This document shows, piece after piece, positions 44,291 through 53,385 of a stretch of DNA of 64,000 nt. Made by a program: the position numbers and the translations under genes. Below the pieces are notes generated by a model. The model did no database searches, was not told where the DNA came from, and saw nothing but the letters and a program-made list of their open reading frames with translations. How positions within the stretch are numbered: position 1 is the first letter of the stretch; each line of letters opens with the position of its first letter. This DNA comes from Rufibacter glacialis (GTDB taxonomy: Bacteria > Bacteroidota > Bacteroidia > Cytophagales > Hymenobacteraceae): assembly GCF_008271745.1 (NCBI RefSeq), contig NZ_VKKZ01000025.1, positions 186,001-250,000 on the forward strand. Direction: 5' to 3'.

Positions 44291-46585
44291 CTACTTCTTC
44301 GGTTTGCTGCCCATGTAAAAGGTCAATTTGCCGCCTTTCACCAGATCAGCGTGGTCCAGGAAGGGTTGGGCCAGCGGCTTTCCGTTCAGCTCTACTTTCT
44401 GCACGTACACGTTCTTCTCACTTTGGTTTCTGGCCTCTATCTCAAAGGACTTTCCGTTTTCCAATCGAACGGTGGCCTCTTTCACGGCCGGGCTTCCTAA
44501 CGCATATTGCGTAGCCCCTGGGGCCACGGGATAGAAGCCCAGCGAGCTGAACAGGTACCAGGCACTCATCTGGCCACAGTCGTCATTACCGCCCAAGCCG
44601 TCTGGGGTGGCCTGGTACTGCTTTTTGAGGATCATGCGCACACGTTCCTGCGTCTTCCAGGGCTGGTCGGTCCAATTGTAGAGGTAGGCCACGTGGTGGG
44701 CGGGTTCATTGCCGTGCACGTAATTGCCAATGATGCCCTCGCGGGTGATGTCTTCGGTGTCTTTGAAAAACTCGTCGGGAAGGTGCATGGTGAAGAGCGA
44801 GTCCAGGTGCGGCACAAATCTGGCGTTACCGCCCATGACCTGAATCATTTCCTGCGGAGCGTGCGGCACGTAGAGGCTGTAGTTCCAGGCATTGCCTTCA
44901 ATAAAGCCCTGGTTGTGGGTACTAAGCACGTCAAACTCCTTCTTGAAGGTGCCGTTGCTCAGCTTGGGCCGCATGTACCCTATGCTTTTGTCATAGACGT
45001 TCTTCCAGTTTTGGGCCCGTTTGCTGAATTCCTGATAAATATCCTGGCGGCCTAACTTCTGAGCCACTTGCGCAATACACCAATCGTCATACGCATATTC
45101 TAAGGTTTTAGAGACCGACGAACTGTTCTTGTCTTCGGGCACGTACCCCAATTGCATGTAGTATTGAAGGCCGTCGTAATACCCTTGCCGCGCAGTGGCC
45201 ACGCAGGCGTCCAGGGCGCGGTTGGCATCCCCTTTATAGGTGCCTTTCATAATGGCATCGGCAATCACTGACACGCTGTGGTACCCGATCATGCACCAGT
45301 TCTCGTTGGCGTGGTGCGACCACACCGGCAACATGTTGTGCACGCTCTGATCATAATGGGCCAGCATGGATTCCACCATATCGGCGTTGCGTTTGGGTTG
45401 CACGATGTTGAACCAGGGGTGCAGGGCGCGGTAGGTGTCCCAGAGTGAGAAGGTGGTGTAGTTGGTGAAGCCCTGGGCCTGGTGGTTGTTCTGGTCCAGC
45501 CCGCGGTACTGGCCGTCAACGTCCTGGTAAGTGGTGGGCCCCAGAAAGGTGTGGTATAGGGCGGTGTAGAAATTGATGTAGTCGTCTTTGGTGGGCAGCA
45601 CGGCGCGCACCTTGCCCAGTTCCTGGTTCCAGAGCGCCTGACTTTCCTGCTTCACGCGATCAAAGTCCCAGTGCGGGATCTCGGCGCGCATGTTGGCCAG
45701 CGCCCCTTGGGTACTCACCGGTGACAGCGCAAACTTGACCTTGATCTTCTCCCCTTCCTCCGTTTTAAAATCAAAATAGGCGCGCAGTTGCTTGCCCGCT
45801 ACCTCTGGGAAGTTCCTGGTCTGGTCAAACTTGCGCCAGAAGCCTTTGTACACTTGCCCCTTGCTGTAGTCTTTGTTGCCGTATTGGTAAAAAGGCTTGG
45901 AAAACGCCATGGCGAAATACACGGTGCGGGTGCGGGCCCAGCCGTTGGTTTGGCGGTAGCCGGTGATGAGCGTGTCGTTCTCAATGCGCAGGAAAGTCCA
46001 GGTGTTCTTGTCTTCATAGTTATAGATGCCGTGCATGAGGTCCAGAATCACGTGCGCCTCGTCAGATTTAGGGAAGGTGTACTGGTGCATGCCCACGCGG
46101 TTCGTGGCCGTGAGCTCCGCCAAGATGTGGTGGTCGTCCAGTTTCACGCGGTAGTAGGCCGGCTCAGCGCGCTCATTGTTATGCGAGAACCGGGACCGGT
46201 AGCCGCTTTCGGGCTTGGCCTCTGTGCCGGGGTTCAACTGCAGCTTGCCGGTGGTGGGCATGAGCAGGAAATCGCCTAAGTCTGAGTGGCCGGTGCCGCT
46301 GAAATGGGTGTGGCTGAAGCCCACAATGGTGGGATCATCATACTGGTAGCCCGCGCAGTATTTGTACACGTCTTTGTTGTACCCGCCGTTCACCTCATAA
46401 GGAATGGTGTCGGTATCGGGCGAGAGCTGCACCATGCCGAACGGGGCGGTGGCGCCGGGGTACGTGTGGCCCATCTTGTGCGTGCCGATCATGGGGTTCA
46501 CCCACCGCACCAGGTCAAAGGCCGGCTTTTGGGCAAACACAGGGACCTGGAAAACCAGGAAAGCGAGCAGGAGCAGTTTTCTCAT
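44291..46585 (-). CDS. GH92 family glycosidase (alpha-mannosidase type), copy 2
   Basis: A 764-residue secreted enzyme with a signal MRKLLLLAFLVFQVPVFAQ. GH92 blocks: FDLVRWVNPMIGTHKMGHTY at the start, SLWDTYRALHPWFNIVQPKR at the barrel, EGNAWNYSLYVPHAP, and GNDDCGQMSAWYLFSSLGF with the conserved acidic residues. It is clearly diverged from copy 1 at 36007, so they are not a recent duplication. Its codon use is less extreme in G and C. It is not next to a SusCD pair, so it is not part of a classical polysaccharide utilisation locus here. Confidence 0.92.
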   Translation of the reverse strand: MRKLLLLAFLVFQVPVFAQKPAFDLVRWVNPMIGTHKMGHTYPGATAPFGMVQLSPDTDTIPYEVNGGYNKDVYKYCAGYQYDDPTIVGFSHTHFSGTGHSDLGDFLLMPTTGKLQLNPGTEAKPESGYRSRFSHNNERAEPAYYRVKLDDHHILAELTATNRVGMHQYTFPKSDEAHVILDLMHGIYNYEDKNTWTFLRIENDTLITGYRQTNGWARTRTVYFAMAFSKPFYQYGNKDYSKGQVYKGFWRKFDQTRNFPEVAGKQLRAYFDFKTEEGEKIKVKFALSPVSTQGALANMRAEIPHWDFDRVKQESQALWNQELGKVRAVLPTKDDYINFYTALYHTFLGPTTYQDVDGQYRGLDQNNHQAQGFTNYTTFSLWDTYRALHPWFNIVQPKRNADMVESMLAHYDQSVHNMLPVWSHHANENWCMIGYHSVSVIADAIMKGTYKGDANRALDACVATARQGYYDGLQYYMQLGYVPEDKNSSSVSKTLEYAYDDWCIAQVAQKLGRQDIYQEFSKRAQNWKNVYDKSIGYMRPKLSNGTFKKEFDVLSTHNQGFIEGNAWNYSLYVPHAPQEMIQVMGGNARFVPHLDSLFTMHLPDEFFKDTEDITREGIIGNYVHGNEPAHHVAYLYNWTDQPWKTQERVRMILKKQYQATPDGLGGNDDCGQMSAWYLFSSLGFYPVAPGATQYALGSPAVKEATVRLENGKSFEIEARNQSEKNVYVQKVELNGKPLAQPFLDHADLVKGGKLTFYMGSKPKK

Positions 46586-46819
46586 GGGCGGGCGAAGGAG
46601 AGGTTCAGAAATTCGGTTTTCAAAGATAAGGGAGAATCCAGAAGCACAAAGGCAGCGGCCCTTTTTCGCCCGCTTTTGGAAAAACCCGCCTGAAACGCTC
46701 TTCGCTATTTAAGGTAAAAAAGGCCCGCTTCTCTCTCAGCCCTGGAGGAATTCGGATAGCCCAATTCCGTTTAGGGGCGTACACTAGATTTTCTGGCTTC
46801 GGCTATAAACAAAACGGTT

Positions 46820-47803
46820 ATGGTGTATAGAGAATTAGGAAATACCGGTGAAAAGCTGTCGGCCATTGGATTGGGGTGCATGGGCATGAGCCAAGCATAT
46901 GGCACCCGCGACGATGCGGAATCCCTGGCCACCCTGCACCGGGCGCTGGAACTGGGCATCAATTTCTGGGACACCGCCGATGTCTACGGTCCGCACCACA
47001 ACGAGGAGCTCATCTCCCAGGTGCTGGTGCCCCACCGCGACCAGATCTTTATCGCCACCAAATTTGGGTTCAAGGCGCACGCCGACGGCAGCACTTCCTT
47101 TGATGGCTCTCCGGCTTATATGCGCACCGCCGTGGAAGGCAGCCTCAAACGGCTGAAGGTAGAGACTATTGATTTGTATTACGCGCACCGCATAGACCCC
47201 AACGTACCCGTGGAGGAGATGGTGGGTGCCATGGCCCAACTGGTGCAGGAAGGCAAGGTGCGGTATCTGGGCTTGTCAGAAGCATCGGCGGCCTCCATTA
47301 GGAAAGCGCACGCCGTGCACCCCATTGCCGCCGTGCAGTCTGAGTACTCCCTCCTCACCCGTGATGCCGAGCAGGAAGTACTCCCGCTTTGCCAGGAACT
47401 GGACATTGCCTTTGTGCCGTTCAGCCCGCTGGTGAGCGGTTTGGTCACGAATACCGTAGCCCTGGAGGAACTGCCAGAAGGCGACATGCGCAAGTCTTTT
47501 CCCCGGTTCAAGAACCAGGACAACTGGGACAACAACCAGAAACTGGCGCAGGCCTTTGCTTCGTTCGCGGCGGCGAAGGAATGTACCCCGGCCCAATTGG
47601 CCCTGGCCTGGGTTCTGGCGCAGAGCGGGAACATTATCCCCATTCCCGGCACCAAACGCCGGAAGTACCTGGAAGAGAACGCCGCTGCCGTTGACCTCCA
47701 ACTTGCCACAGAAGATCTCCACGGCATAGAACAACTCCTGGCGCAATACCCGCACGTAGGCGACCGCTACAGCCCAGAGCAGTTTCGGTTGGTGAATAAT
47801 TGA
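46820..47803 (+). CDS. Aldo/keto reductase (AKR13-like)
   Basis: A 327-residue NADPH-dependent reductase. Start [20 protein letters not shown], catalytic Asp and Tyr in [16 protein letters not shown], Lys in IATKFGF, His in [17 protein letters not shown], and the C-terminal coenzyme loop [19 protein letters not shown]. This pattern is the YakC/AKR13 subgroup, which reduces a range of aldehydes. Single gene; no regulator beside it. Confidence 0.9.
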   Translation: MVYRELGNTGEKLSAIGLGCMGMSQAYGTRDDAESLATLHRALELGINFWDTADVYGPHHNEELISQVLVPHRDQIFIATKFGFKAHADGSTSFDGSPAYMRTAVEGSLKRLKVETIDLYYAHRIDPNVPVEEMVGAMAQLVQEGKVRYLGLSEASAASIRKAHAVHPIAAVQSEYSLLTRDAEQEVLPLCQELDIAFVPFSPLVSGLVTNTVALEELPEGDMRKSFPRFKNQDNWDNNQKLAQAFASFAAAKECTPAQLALAWVLAQSGNIIPIPGTKRRKYLEENAAAVDLQLATEDLHGIEQLLAQYPHVGDRYSPEQFRLVNN

Positions 47804-48066
47804 AGAGTGCAACCTTCAAAAAGCTTTAGGTAGGCTTTCCGCTTGTGGGAAGATAAAGGAAAATTTTCCTCGGGGGAGGTGTAAAAGGAGATTCTCCCCT
47901 TGAGGGGAGATAAAGAGGGGTGTTTGCAGAGGCGATAAAAAGAAAAGGGCCTTTCCCTAGGTATATGCCCGGCCACACATTACGCCATGCATGTGGAGGC
48001 GTTTTTGCGGACAGGCAGTGGATAGGCCGGGAAAGGGGGCTTCAGATTTAGAGGCTGTTTTCCTAG

Positions 48067-48152
48067 AACCAACCTCCAAGTAATGGGCTCCAACGAGTCT
48101 GGAGACTCGCTTCCTCCTATGTCACGAGACTTTAGTCTCGCGCCAGTTGGTT
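48067..48152. repeat. Nested double-hairpin repeat
   Basis: An outer stem (AACCAAC 48067-48073 / GTTGGTT 48146-48152) encloses two hairpins, CGAGTCTGGAGACTCG (48094-48109) and CGAGACTTTAGTCTCG (48125-48140). It would fold into a three-way structure as RNA or as extruded single-stranded DNA. Confidence 0.55.
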
Positions 48153-48175
48153 TTCTTTAACTAGAAGGAATAAAA

Positions 48176-48208
48176 AAACCTGTGAGGTCTTTAAGACCTC
48201 ACAGGTTT
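48176..48208. repeat. 33-base palindrome, half-element order A-B
   Basis: Perfect 16-bp arms around a single central T; the left arm is AAACCTGTGAGGTCTT. The same half-element in the opposite order forms the palindrome at 51225-51257. Confidence 0.75.
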
Positions 48209-48253
48209 ACTCCGTTAGGGCTCGCTTTCCTCAAAACAGGACCTAAACGCAGC

Positions 48254-48301
48254 AGAAAGGCTTTCCCTCCGCAGAAAATACTGCGGAGAGAAAGCCTTTC
48301 T
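48254..48301. terminator. Terminator downstream of the quinone-oxidoreductase-like gene
   Basis: A stem of about 20 bp (AGAAAGGCTTTC...CCGCAG with CTGCGG...GAAAGCCTTTCT) has one imperfection and loop AAAATA. It lies 25 bp after the stop of the minus-strand gene. Confidence 0.65.
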
Positions 48302-48325
48302 TTATAACGTCAAGCGCTTATGCCG

Positions 48326-49276
48326 CTAAGGCACCACCACGATTTTACCGGTGGTGTGGTGGCTGGCAATCTGGCGAAGGGCCTCGGCGGCCTGGTTCAG
48401 GGAGTAAACCTGGCTCACGTGGACTTTCAGGCTACCGGCCTCGGCTAGTTCCCGCAGGTGTTCCAGTTGCCGGGAATTGGGTTCCACAAACACATATTGG
48501 AAATCGATACCTGGGTCCAGGTCTTCCCCGGTGTTCAGTATGGAAACCAGTTTACCCCCGGGTTTGAGGGCCTCCAGGCTCTGTTGCAGGGTCTCGCCGC
48601 TGGCTCCATCAAAGATCAGGTCTACGCCTTCGGGAAATAACTCTTTGACCGCCTGCCCCACGTACGTGTTTTTGTAATCTACCGTATGGTCGGCTCCCAG
48701 GTCTTTCAGGAAGGCGTGGTTTTTCTGGCTGGCGACTCCAACCACGGTGGCTCCTTTCCATTTGGCCAGCTGGATGCCCAAACTCCCTACCCCTCCTGAG
48801 GCACCCAGGATTAGCACCGTTTGGCCATGCTCCAACTGCCCGGCGTCAAACAGCGACTGGTAGGCGGTCAGGCCCACTAATGGGATTCCGGCCGCGGCTT
48901 CCCAAGCCAGGTTCTTGGGCCGGTGCGCCAGGTAACTTTCCGGCAGCACAATGTAATTCGCGAAGGTACCATGCTGCACCGTGGGCCTACGGGCATAGGC
49001 GTACACCTCATCCCCCACATGGAAGCGGCGGGCACTGAAGCCCCGGTCTTCTACCACGCCCGCTACATCCCACCCCGGAATGGCCGGGAACTGCACCGGC
49101 AGTTTGCTATTAAGCCAGCCGGCCAGTACCGCATTGTCAACAGGGTTCACGCCGGCTGCCATGACCCGCACCAGCACCTCCCCTTCCTGCAGTTCGGGCA
49201 CTTTCAAGGTGCCCACTTCTATGTTTTCCGGCCCGCCGAATTCATGGTAATACGCTGCTCGCATGTGTGTTGCCAT
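48326..49276 (-). CDS. NADPH:quinone-oxidoreductase-like zinc-free alcohol dehydrogenase
   Basis: A 316-residue medium-chain dehydrogenase/reductase. The GroES-like part is at residues 1-120 (MRAAYYHEFGGPENIEVGTL; VNPVDNAVLAGWL; PAIPGWDVAGVVEDRG), and the Rossmann part has VLILGASGGVGSLGIQLAKW at about residues 150-169. The zinc cysteines of true alcohol dehydrogenases are absent, as in quinone oxidoreductases that reduce quinones or enones. An ATG at 49276 is used; one four codons later (49264) fits the family start equally well. Single gene. Confidence 0.88.
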   Translation of the reverse strand: MATHMRAAYYHEFGGPENIEVGTLKVPELQEGEVLVRVMAAGVNPVDNAVLAGWLNSKLPVQFPAIPGWDVAGVVEDRGFSARRFHVGDEVYAYARRPTVQHGTFANYIVLPESYLAHRPKNLAWEAAAGIPLVGLTAYQSLFDAGQLEHGQTVLILGASGGVGSLGIQLAKWKGATVVGVASQKNHAFLKDLGADHTVDYKNTYVGQAVKELFPEGVDLIFDGASGETLQQSLEALKPGGKLVSILNTGEDLDPGIDFQYVFVEPNSRQLEHLRELAEAGSLKVHVSQVYSLNQAAEALRQIASHHTTGKIVVVP

Positions 49277-49560
49277 CTTCTTGTCCTTAGTTAAGTAGGT
49301 TCTACCCTTTCCGGTTTATTATTACTTGAAAACCCGGCAACAGGTTCACAGGCCTAGGCGCCTGGGGCGGATAACGCCAACGCCCGCAATGGGTTTTAGG
49401 GGTCTTTTCCTGAAACAAGGCCTTAAACCGCCACAGTTTTCCAGAACCCGCCACCGCAGTAGTCCGTTGAGTTTACTACCTTTACCAAAGTAATAAGTAC
49501 TCTCACTGCCCAAGAACAGAAGCCTTTGGTGTTTCTCTCCGGCACTCACCCCGAGTTATT

Positions 49561-51024
49561 ATGAGCACCCAGATAGAATCTTTAGAACCCCAGGCCTTGT
49601 GGCAACATTTTGCGGCCTTGAATGCCGTACCCCGTCCGTCTAAGAAAGAAGAACGGATCATCAAGTTCATCCAGGACTTCGGGAACAGCCAGGGTTTTGA
49701 CACCCGCACCGACGAGGTAGGCAACGTGATCATCCGGAAACCGGCCACCAAAGGCATGGAAGACCGGCAGACGGTGGTGCTGCAAAGCCACCTGGACATG
49801 GTACACCAGAAAAACGCTGACACGGACTTTGACTTCACCAGCCAGGGCATTCAGATGTACGTAGACGGCGACTGGGTCAAAGCCAAAGGCACCACCCTGG
49901 GCGCCGACAACGGCATTGGCGTAGCCACCATGATGGCCTTGCTTACGTCCAGAGACGTGGCCCACCCGGCGCTGGAATGCCTTTTCACCATTGATGAGGA
50001 AACCGGTATGACCGGGGCCATGGGCCTGAAGGGAGGTTTGCTGGAAGGCACCATCCTGCTGAACCTGGACACGGAAGACGACCGCGAACTCACCATCGGC
50101 TGTGCCGGCGGGGTAGACGTGACCGCCACCGGTTCTTACAACGAAGAGAACATTCCCTTCGATTTTGCCGCCTACCGGGTAAGCATTAACGGCCTCACCG
50201 GCGGGCACTCAGGCATGGATATCCACCTGGGGCGCGGCAACGCCAACAAACTCATGAACCGCATCCTGTACCAGGCCGCCGATAAATTCAACGCCCGCAT
50301 CCATAGTATTGACGGGGGCAGCCTGCGGAACGCCATTCCGCGCGAATCTTTTGCCGAGATTGCCGTTCCGGAAGCCAAAGCCGAGGTTTTTGAGCAGTTT
50401 CTCCAAAAACAGGCCGAAATCCTGCAAGCAGAATACGCTTTCACCGACCCCAACCTGCAACTGCTCGCGGAGCCTTCTGATTTGCCGGAGGCCGCTATCT
50501 CCTATGATTTCCAGAACCAGCTGCTCCGGTCATTGTATGCTTGCCCCAACGGCATCCACCGCATGAGCCCAGCCATTGCCGGATTGGTGCAGACTTCTAA
50601 CAACCTGGCCCGGGTGCAGGTGCAAGACGGCACTTATTCCGTGCAGTGCCTCACGCGCTCTTCCGTAGACTCCGAGAAAGCAGACCTGGCCCAGGCTATC
50701 CAAAGCACCTTTGAACTAGTGGGCGCCAGCGTGGCCTTGAAAGGCTCTTACCCTGGCTGGACCCCTAACCCAGAGGCCAGCATTGTGCAAACCATGCGTA
50801 CCCTCTACCAGGACTTGTTCCAACAAGAGCCTCAGGTGAATGCCTGCCACGCCGGTTTGGAGTGTGGTATTTTGGGTACCCATTACCCGCACATGGAAAT
50901 GATCTCTTTTGGCCCCAACATTACCGGTGCCCACTCCCCAGACGAGAAAGTGCAGATCAGCTCAGTGCAGAAATTCTGGGGCTTTTTACTGGAGACCCTG
51001 AAACAGATTCCGGCAAAGGCCTAG
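49561..51024 (+). CDS. pepD: Aminoacyl-histidine dipeptidase (PepD, M20 family)
   Basis: A 487-residue cytoplasmic metallopeptidase. The M20 signature is clear: SHLDMVHQKN (zinc His and Asp), TTLGADNGIGVATMMALL, the catalytic and zinc Glu pair in FTIDEETGMTGAMGL, LNLDTED with an Asp, the lid-domain GLTGGHSGMDIHLGRGNANK, and the C-terminal ACHAGLECGIL, followed by SFGPNITGAHSPDEKV with the last zinc His. The PepD family cleaves Xaa-His dipeptides such as carnosine. Length equals that of E. coli PepD. Followed by a terminator. Confidence 0.94.
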   Translation: MSTQIESLEPQALWQHFAALNAVPRPSKKEERIIKFIQDFGNSQGFDTRTDEVGNVIIRKPATKGMEDRQTVVLQSHLDMVHQKNADTDFDFTSQGIQMYVDGDWVKAKGTTLGADNGIGVATMMALLTSRDVAHPALECLFTIDEETGMTGAMGLKGGLLEGTILLNLDTEDDRELTIGCAGGVDVTATGSYNEENIPFDFAAYRVSINGLTGGHSGMDIHLGRGNANKLMNRILYQAADKFNARIHSIDGGSLRNAIPRESFAEIAVPEAKAEVFEQFLQKQAEILQAEYAFTDPNLQLLAEPSDLPEAAISYDFQNQLLRSLYACPNGIHRMSPAIAGLVQTSNNLARVQVQDGTYSVQCLTRSSVDSEKADLAQAIQSTFELVGASVALKGSYPGWTPNPEASIVQTMRTLYQDLFQQEPQVNACHAGLECGILGTHYPHMEMISFGPNITGAHSPDEKVQISSVQKFWGFLLETLKQIPAKA

Positions 51025-51059
51025 GCTGACCTGCCTTTGGTTTCCTCACCCTCCCCATT

Positions 51060-51088
51060 GCCTCACTGGTTCTAGCAACCAGTGAGGC
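51060..51088 (+). terminator. Terminator of pepD
   Basis: A perfect 12-bp stem (GCCTCACTGGTT / AACCAGTGAGGC) with a 5-base loop is followed by CTTCTTT. Confidence 0.75.
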
Positions 51089-51224
51089 CTTCTTTATCTG
51101 ATAGTTCGGTAAAGAAAACTAACTTAAGGAATAAGGCTTTTGTTATGACTGCTGGCAATGGAAAAGAAGGCCCGACAGTACATCCCCGCAATAGAGTTGA
51201 GAAAACCTGCACTGTGGTGAGCCA

Positions 51225-51257
51225 AGACCTCACAGGTTTTCAAAACCTGTGAGGTCT
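51225..51257. repeat. 33-base palindrome, half-element order B-A
   Basis: Perfect 16-bp arms (left arm AGACCTCACAGGTTTT) around a central C. It is the inside-out form of the palindrome at 48176-48208. Confidence 0.75.
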
Positions 51258-51615
51258 ACCACCGTCTATTCCCGCATTGCCGTTTCCAGCCTTCCGCTTG
51301 AGCGCCTAGGCCTCGGCCGCCCCTGAGCGAGAGCGAAGTGGGCGGAGTAGAGGGCACAGTGTGAGGGCGGAAGGCGGGGCCTCGCGGCCGTGAGCGCTTA
51401 GCGGCAGCTATGGAAAATGCCGTACTTGGATCAATGCTGAAAGCGGTCAATCCTAGGGAGTAGCGAAAGGCATTCCAAAGGGCCAATTATGAATCCATTC
51501 TAAAGGAGTCGCTTAGGCAACTGCAGCAGGCATGGCTTCAACCCCAATAAGCAACTAACCAAAGAAACCACTCTCCCAAGTTCCTAGTAAAACAGAACCC
51601 ACCCACTCACCCTTT

Positions 51616-52671
51616 ATGTCACCAGAAGAAACCCACCTCCCGCAATTCGTTCCCCAGGCAAAAGCCACCTTATCTGAACTGCAACACCAGTTCAACGCCA
51701 GCATCCAGACCATTGACCACCTTAAAACCAAGTTGGCAAAGCGCGCCAAGGTGATTGAGACGGCGCGGGTACGGGTACAAAAGGAAGTGCAGCCTTTGGT
51801 GCAGGAAATGGTGGCGCGCCGGATGGCGTTGGTGTACCTGCTAGATGAAACCTTGCACCAGGAGGACCTACCGCGGCTGGAAAAAGAAAAGCTTACTGCC
51901 TTTGTGAAAGACCAAGCTTCCACCTTGGTGCACCACTACGGAGCCGAGGAACTCACCTCCCTGCTGCATCGCTACCAGGAACCCGCTCCGGCATCTGCCG
52001 CAGAAGCGCAGGTAAAGGCCGAAACCCAGCACCTGCTCAAGAACGTGCTGGGGCTGGAGGTGAACCTGCAAGACCTTTCTGACCTGGAAGCCTTTCAGGC
52101 CCGGTTAGACCAGCAAATGCAGGAAGAACAGGAGAAACGCGAAGCCCAACGCGCGCATCGGCAGAAAGCCAAGGCCCAGCAAGCACAGGCCGCCAAAGCC
52201 AAAGCCCAACTACAGAACATCAGCAAAGCCAGCCGGCGCCTGTACACCACCCTGGCCAAATTGCTGCACCCAGACCGGGAGCAGGACCCGCACGCCCGGA
52301 TCTGGAAAGAGGAAGCCATGAAAAAAGTAACCCTGGCCTACCACCAGGATGATTTCTTTGAGTTGTTCCGGCTCCAGTTGGAGTTCATGCAGGAGCAGGA
52401 GCAAGTGTTGACCCAGGTGCCGGAAGAGCAGCTCACGTACTACGTGCACCTGCTGGAGGAGCAGATCAAAGAGATGGAAGATGAGCACAGTACCTACTAC
52501 ATGGGACCAGATGCCCACCTCTTCCATGAGTTTGGGGGTACGCCCAAGCAGATGGAAACCAAGTTCAGGAGCGCCAAGAAAGGCCTCCGGGAGGAAATAG
52601 AGCAGTTGGACTTCGCACTGGCAGATTTCAAAGATCCTGTTGCGGTGCGGGAGTTTCTTAAAAGGCTTTAA
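51616..52671 (+). CDS. J-domain-like coiled-coil protein
   Basis: A 351-residue soluble protein. Residues 10-70 and 150-200 are predicted coiled coils by eye (LSELQHQFNASIQTIDHLKT; EEQEKREAQRAHRQKAKAQQ, very Gln/Ala/Lys-rich). A degenerate J-domain follows with the key HPD motif at residues 218-220 (RLYTTLAKLLHPDREQD) and a final AYHQDDFFELFRLQLEF helix. The J-domain is in the middle rather than at the N-terminus as in DnaJ, and no zinc-finger or substrate domain is seen. It may recruit DnaK to a specific partner. Similar proteins occur as hypothetical proteins in Bacteroidota. No neighbour explains its role. Confidence 0.72.
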   Translation: MSPEETHLPQFVPQAKATLSELQHQFNASIQTIDHLKTKLAKRAKVIETARVRVQKEVQPLVQEMVARRMALVYLLDETLHQEDLPRLEKEKLTAFVKDQASTLVHHYGAEELTSLLHRYQEPAPASAAEAQVKAETQHLLKNVLGLEVNLQDLSDLEAFQARLDQQMQEEQEKREAQRAHRQKAKAQQAQAAKAKAQLQNISKASRRLYTTLAKLLHPDREQDPHARIWKEEAMKKVTLAYHQDDFFELFRLQLEFMQEQEQVLTQVPEEQLTYYVHLLEEQIKEMEDEHSTYYMGPDAHLFHEFGGTPKQMETKFRSAKKGLREEIEQLDFALADFKDPVAVREFLKRL

Positions 52672-52845
52672 GGCTGTATAGAGGATGCCCTTAGCCTTCA
52701 AGGCAAATGAATAAGGTCTGTTTCAGGAAAATCAATTGAAAAATATCTCCAGGTATAGAGGTAATTTCTTAACTTAGTTAACCACAACATGTCAGCCTGC
52801 GTATATACCTACATATCTATATGTATCCACTCAAATACAACGGCC

Positions 52846-53037
52846 ATGCACGAAGCAGAATATAGAGCAAGAGGAAACTGGAACGAAGTTAAAGGCAAGA
52901 TGAAACAAGCCTACGGCGATCTTTCAGATGATGATCTCACCTATGACGAAGGTCAGGAGGACGAGTGGCTGGGGAAACTCCAGCAAAAGATAGGGAGAGC
53001 CAAGCATGAACTGAAATCTTGGATTGATTCTCTCTAG
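52846..53037 (+). CDS. CsbD-family stress protein
   Basis: A 63-residue hydrophilic protein. The ATG at 52846 (MHEAEYRARGNWNEVKGKMK) is preferred over an ATG 19 codons upstream because the CsbD homology starts here. The rest, AYGDLSDDDLTYDEGQEDEW and LGKLQQKIGRAKHELKSWID, matches the CsbD helix pattern. CsbD proteins are abundant in general stress; their molecular function is not known. A terminator-like hairpin follows at 53055-53090. Confidence 0.85.
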   Translation: MHEAEYRARGNWNEVKGKMKQAYGDLSDDDLTYDEGQEDEWLGKLQQKIGRAKHELKSWIDSL

Positions 53038-53054
53038 TCTCCAATAAAAGTGTT

Positions 53055-53090
53055 AATCCCTTGCTCAGCCTGTTCGGTAGAGCGGGGATT
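53055..53090 (+). terminator. Terminator-like hairpin after csbD
   Basis: AATCCC and GCTC pair with GAGC and GGGATT around a two-base internal mismatch; TTTC follows. Confidence 0.45.
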
Positions 53091-53280
53091 TCTTCATTTT
53101 AGGGGTTTAAGATTGTAGTTCCTTTGGCGGCTCCTACCCTACCTTCACTTTAGCCCACTGCTTGTTCTCACAAAACCTGATTAGCCAGAGCCCAGCTCCA
53201 TTTCGGCTTTTGGTGGTAACCTCCCTTTTTCCTTGCTTTTTCTCACGATTAGCAGATAAACCCAGGTGCAGGCGCAGGCT

Positions 53281-53306
53281 TTCTTAGCCAGGTTCTTGGC
53301 TAAGAA
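53281..53306 (-). terminator. 10-bp hairpin downstream of the small secreted protein gene
   Basis: TTCTTAGCCA and TGGCTAAGAA pair around a 6-base loop. It backs up the terminator at 53320-53344. Confidence 0.45.
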
Positions 53307-53319
53307 TAGGCACAAAAAA

Positions 53320-53344
53320 GACTTGCCCTGTAAAAGGGCAAGTC
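53320..53344 (-). terminator. Terminator of the small secreted protein gene
   Basis: GACTTGCCCT pairs with AGGGCAAGTC and is followed on the minus strand by six Ts. Confidence 0.8.
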
Positions 53345-53385
53345 CGGGTAAACCAATCACACCTCTATTTGGTTTATGTCAGGCT

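Larger units (their letters stand above)
47804..48325. other. Intergenic region dense in palindromic repeats
   Basis: No gene is supported. It holds a double-hairpin structure (48067-48152), a 33-base palindrome (48176-48208) and a terminator (48254-48301). Confidence 0.6.
51025..51615. other. Intergenic region with terminator, palindrome and GC-rich segment
   Basis: No gene is supported. It contains the pepD terminator (51060-51088), a 33-base palindrome (51225-51257) and a GC-rich, self-complementary stretch at about 51285-51415 with repeated CGGCCG and GAGCGC words. That stretch may be a decayed repeat or structured RNA; I cannot decide. Confidence 0.5.
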
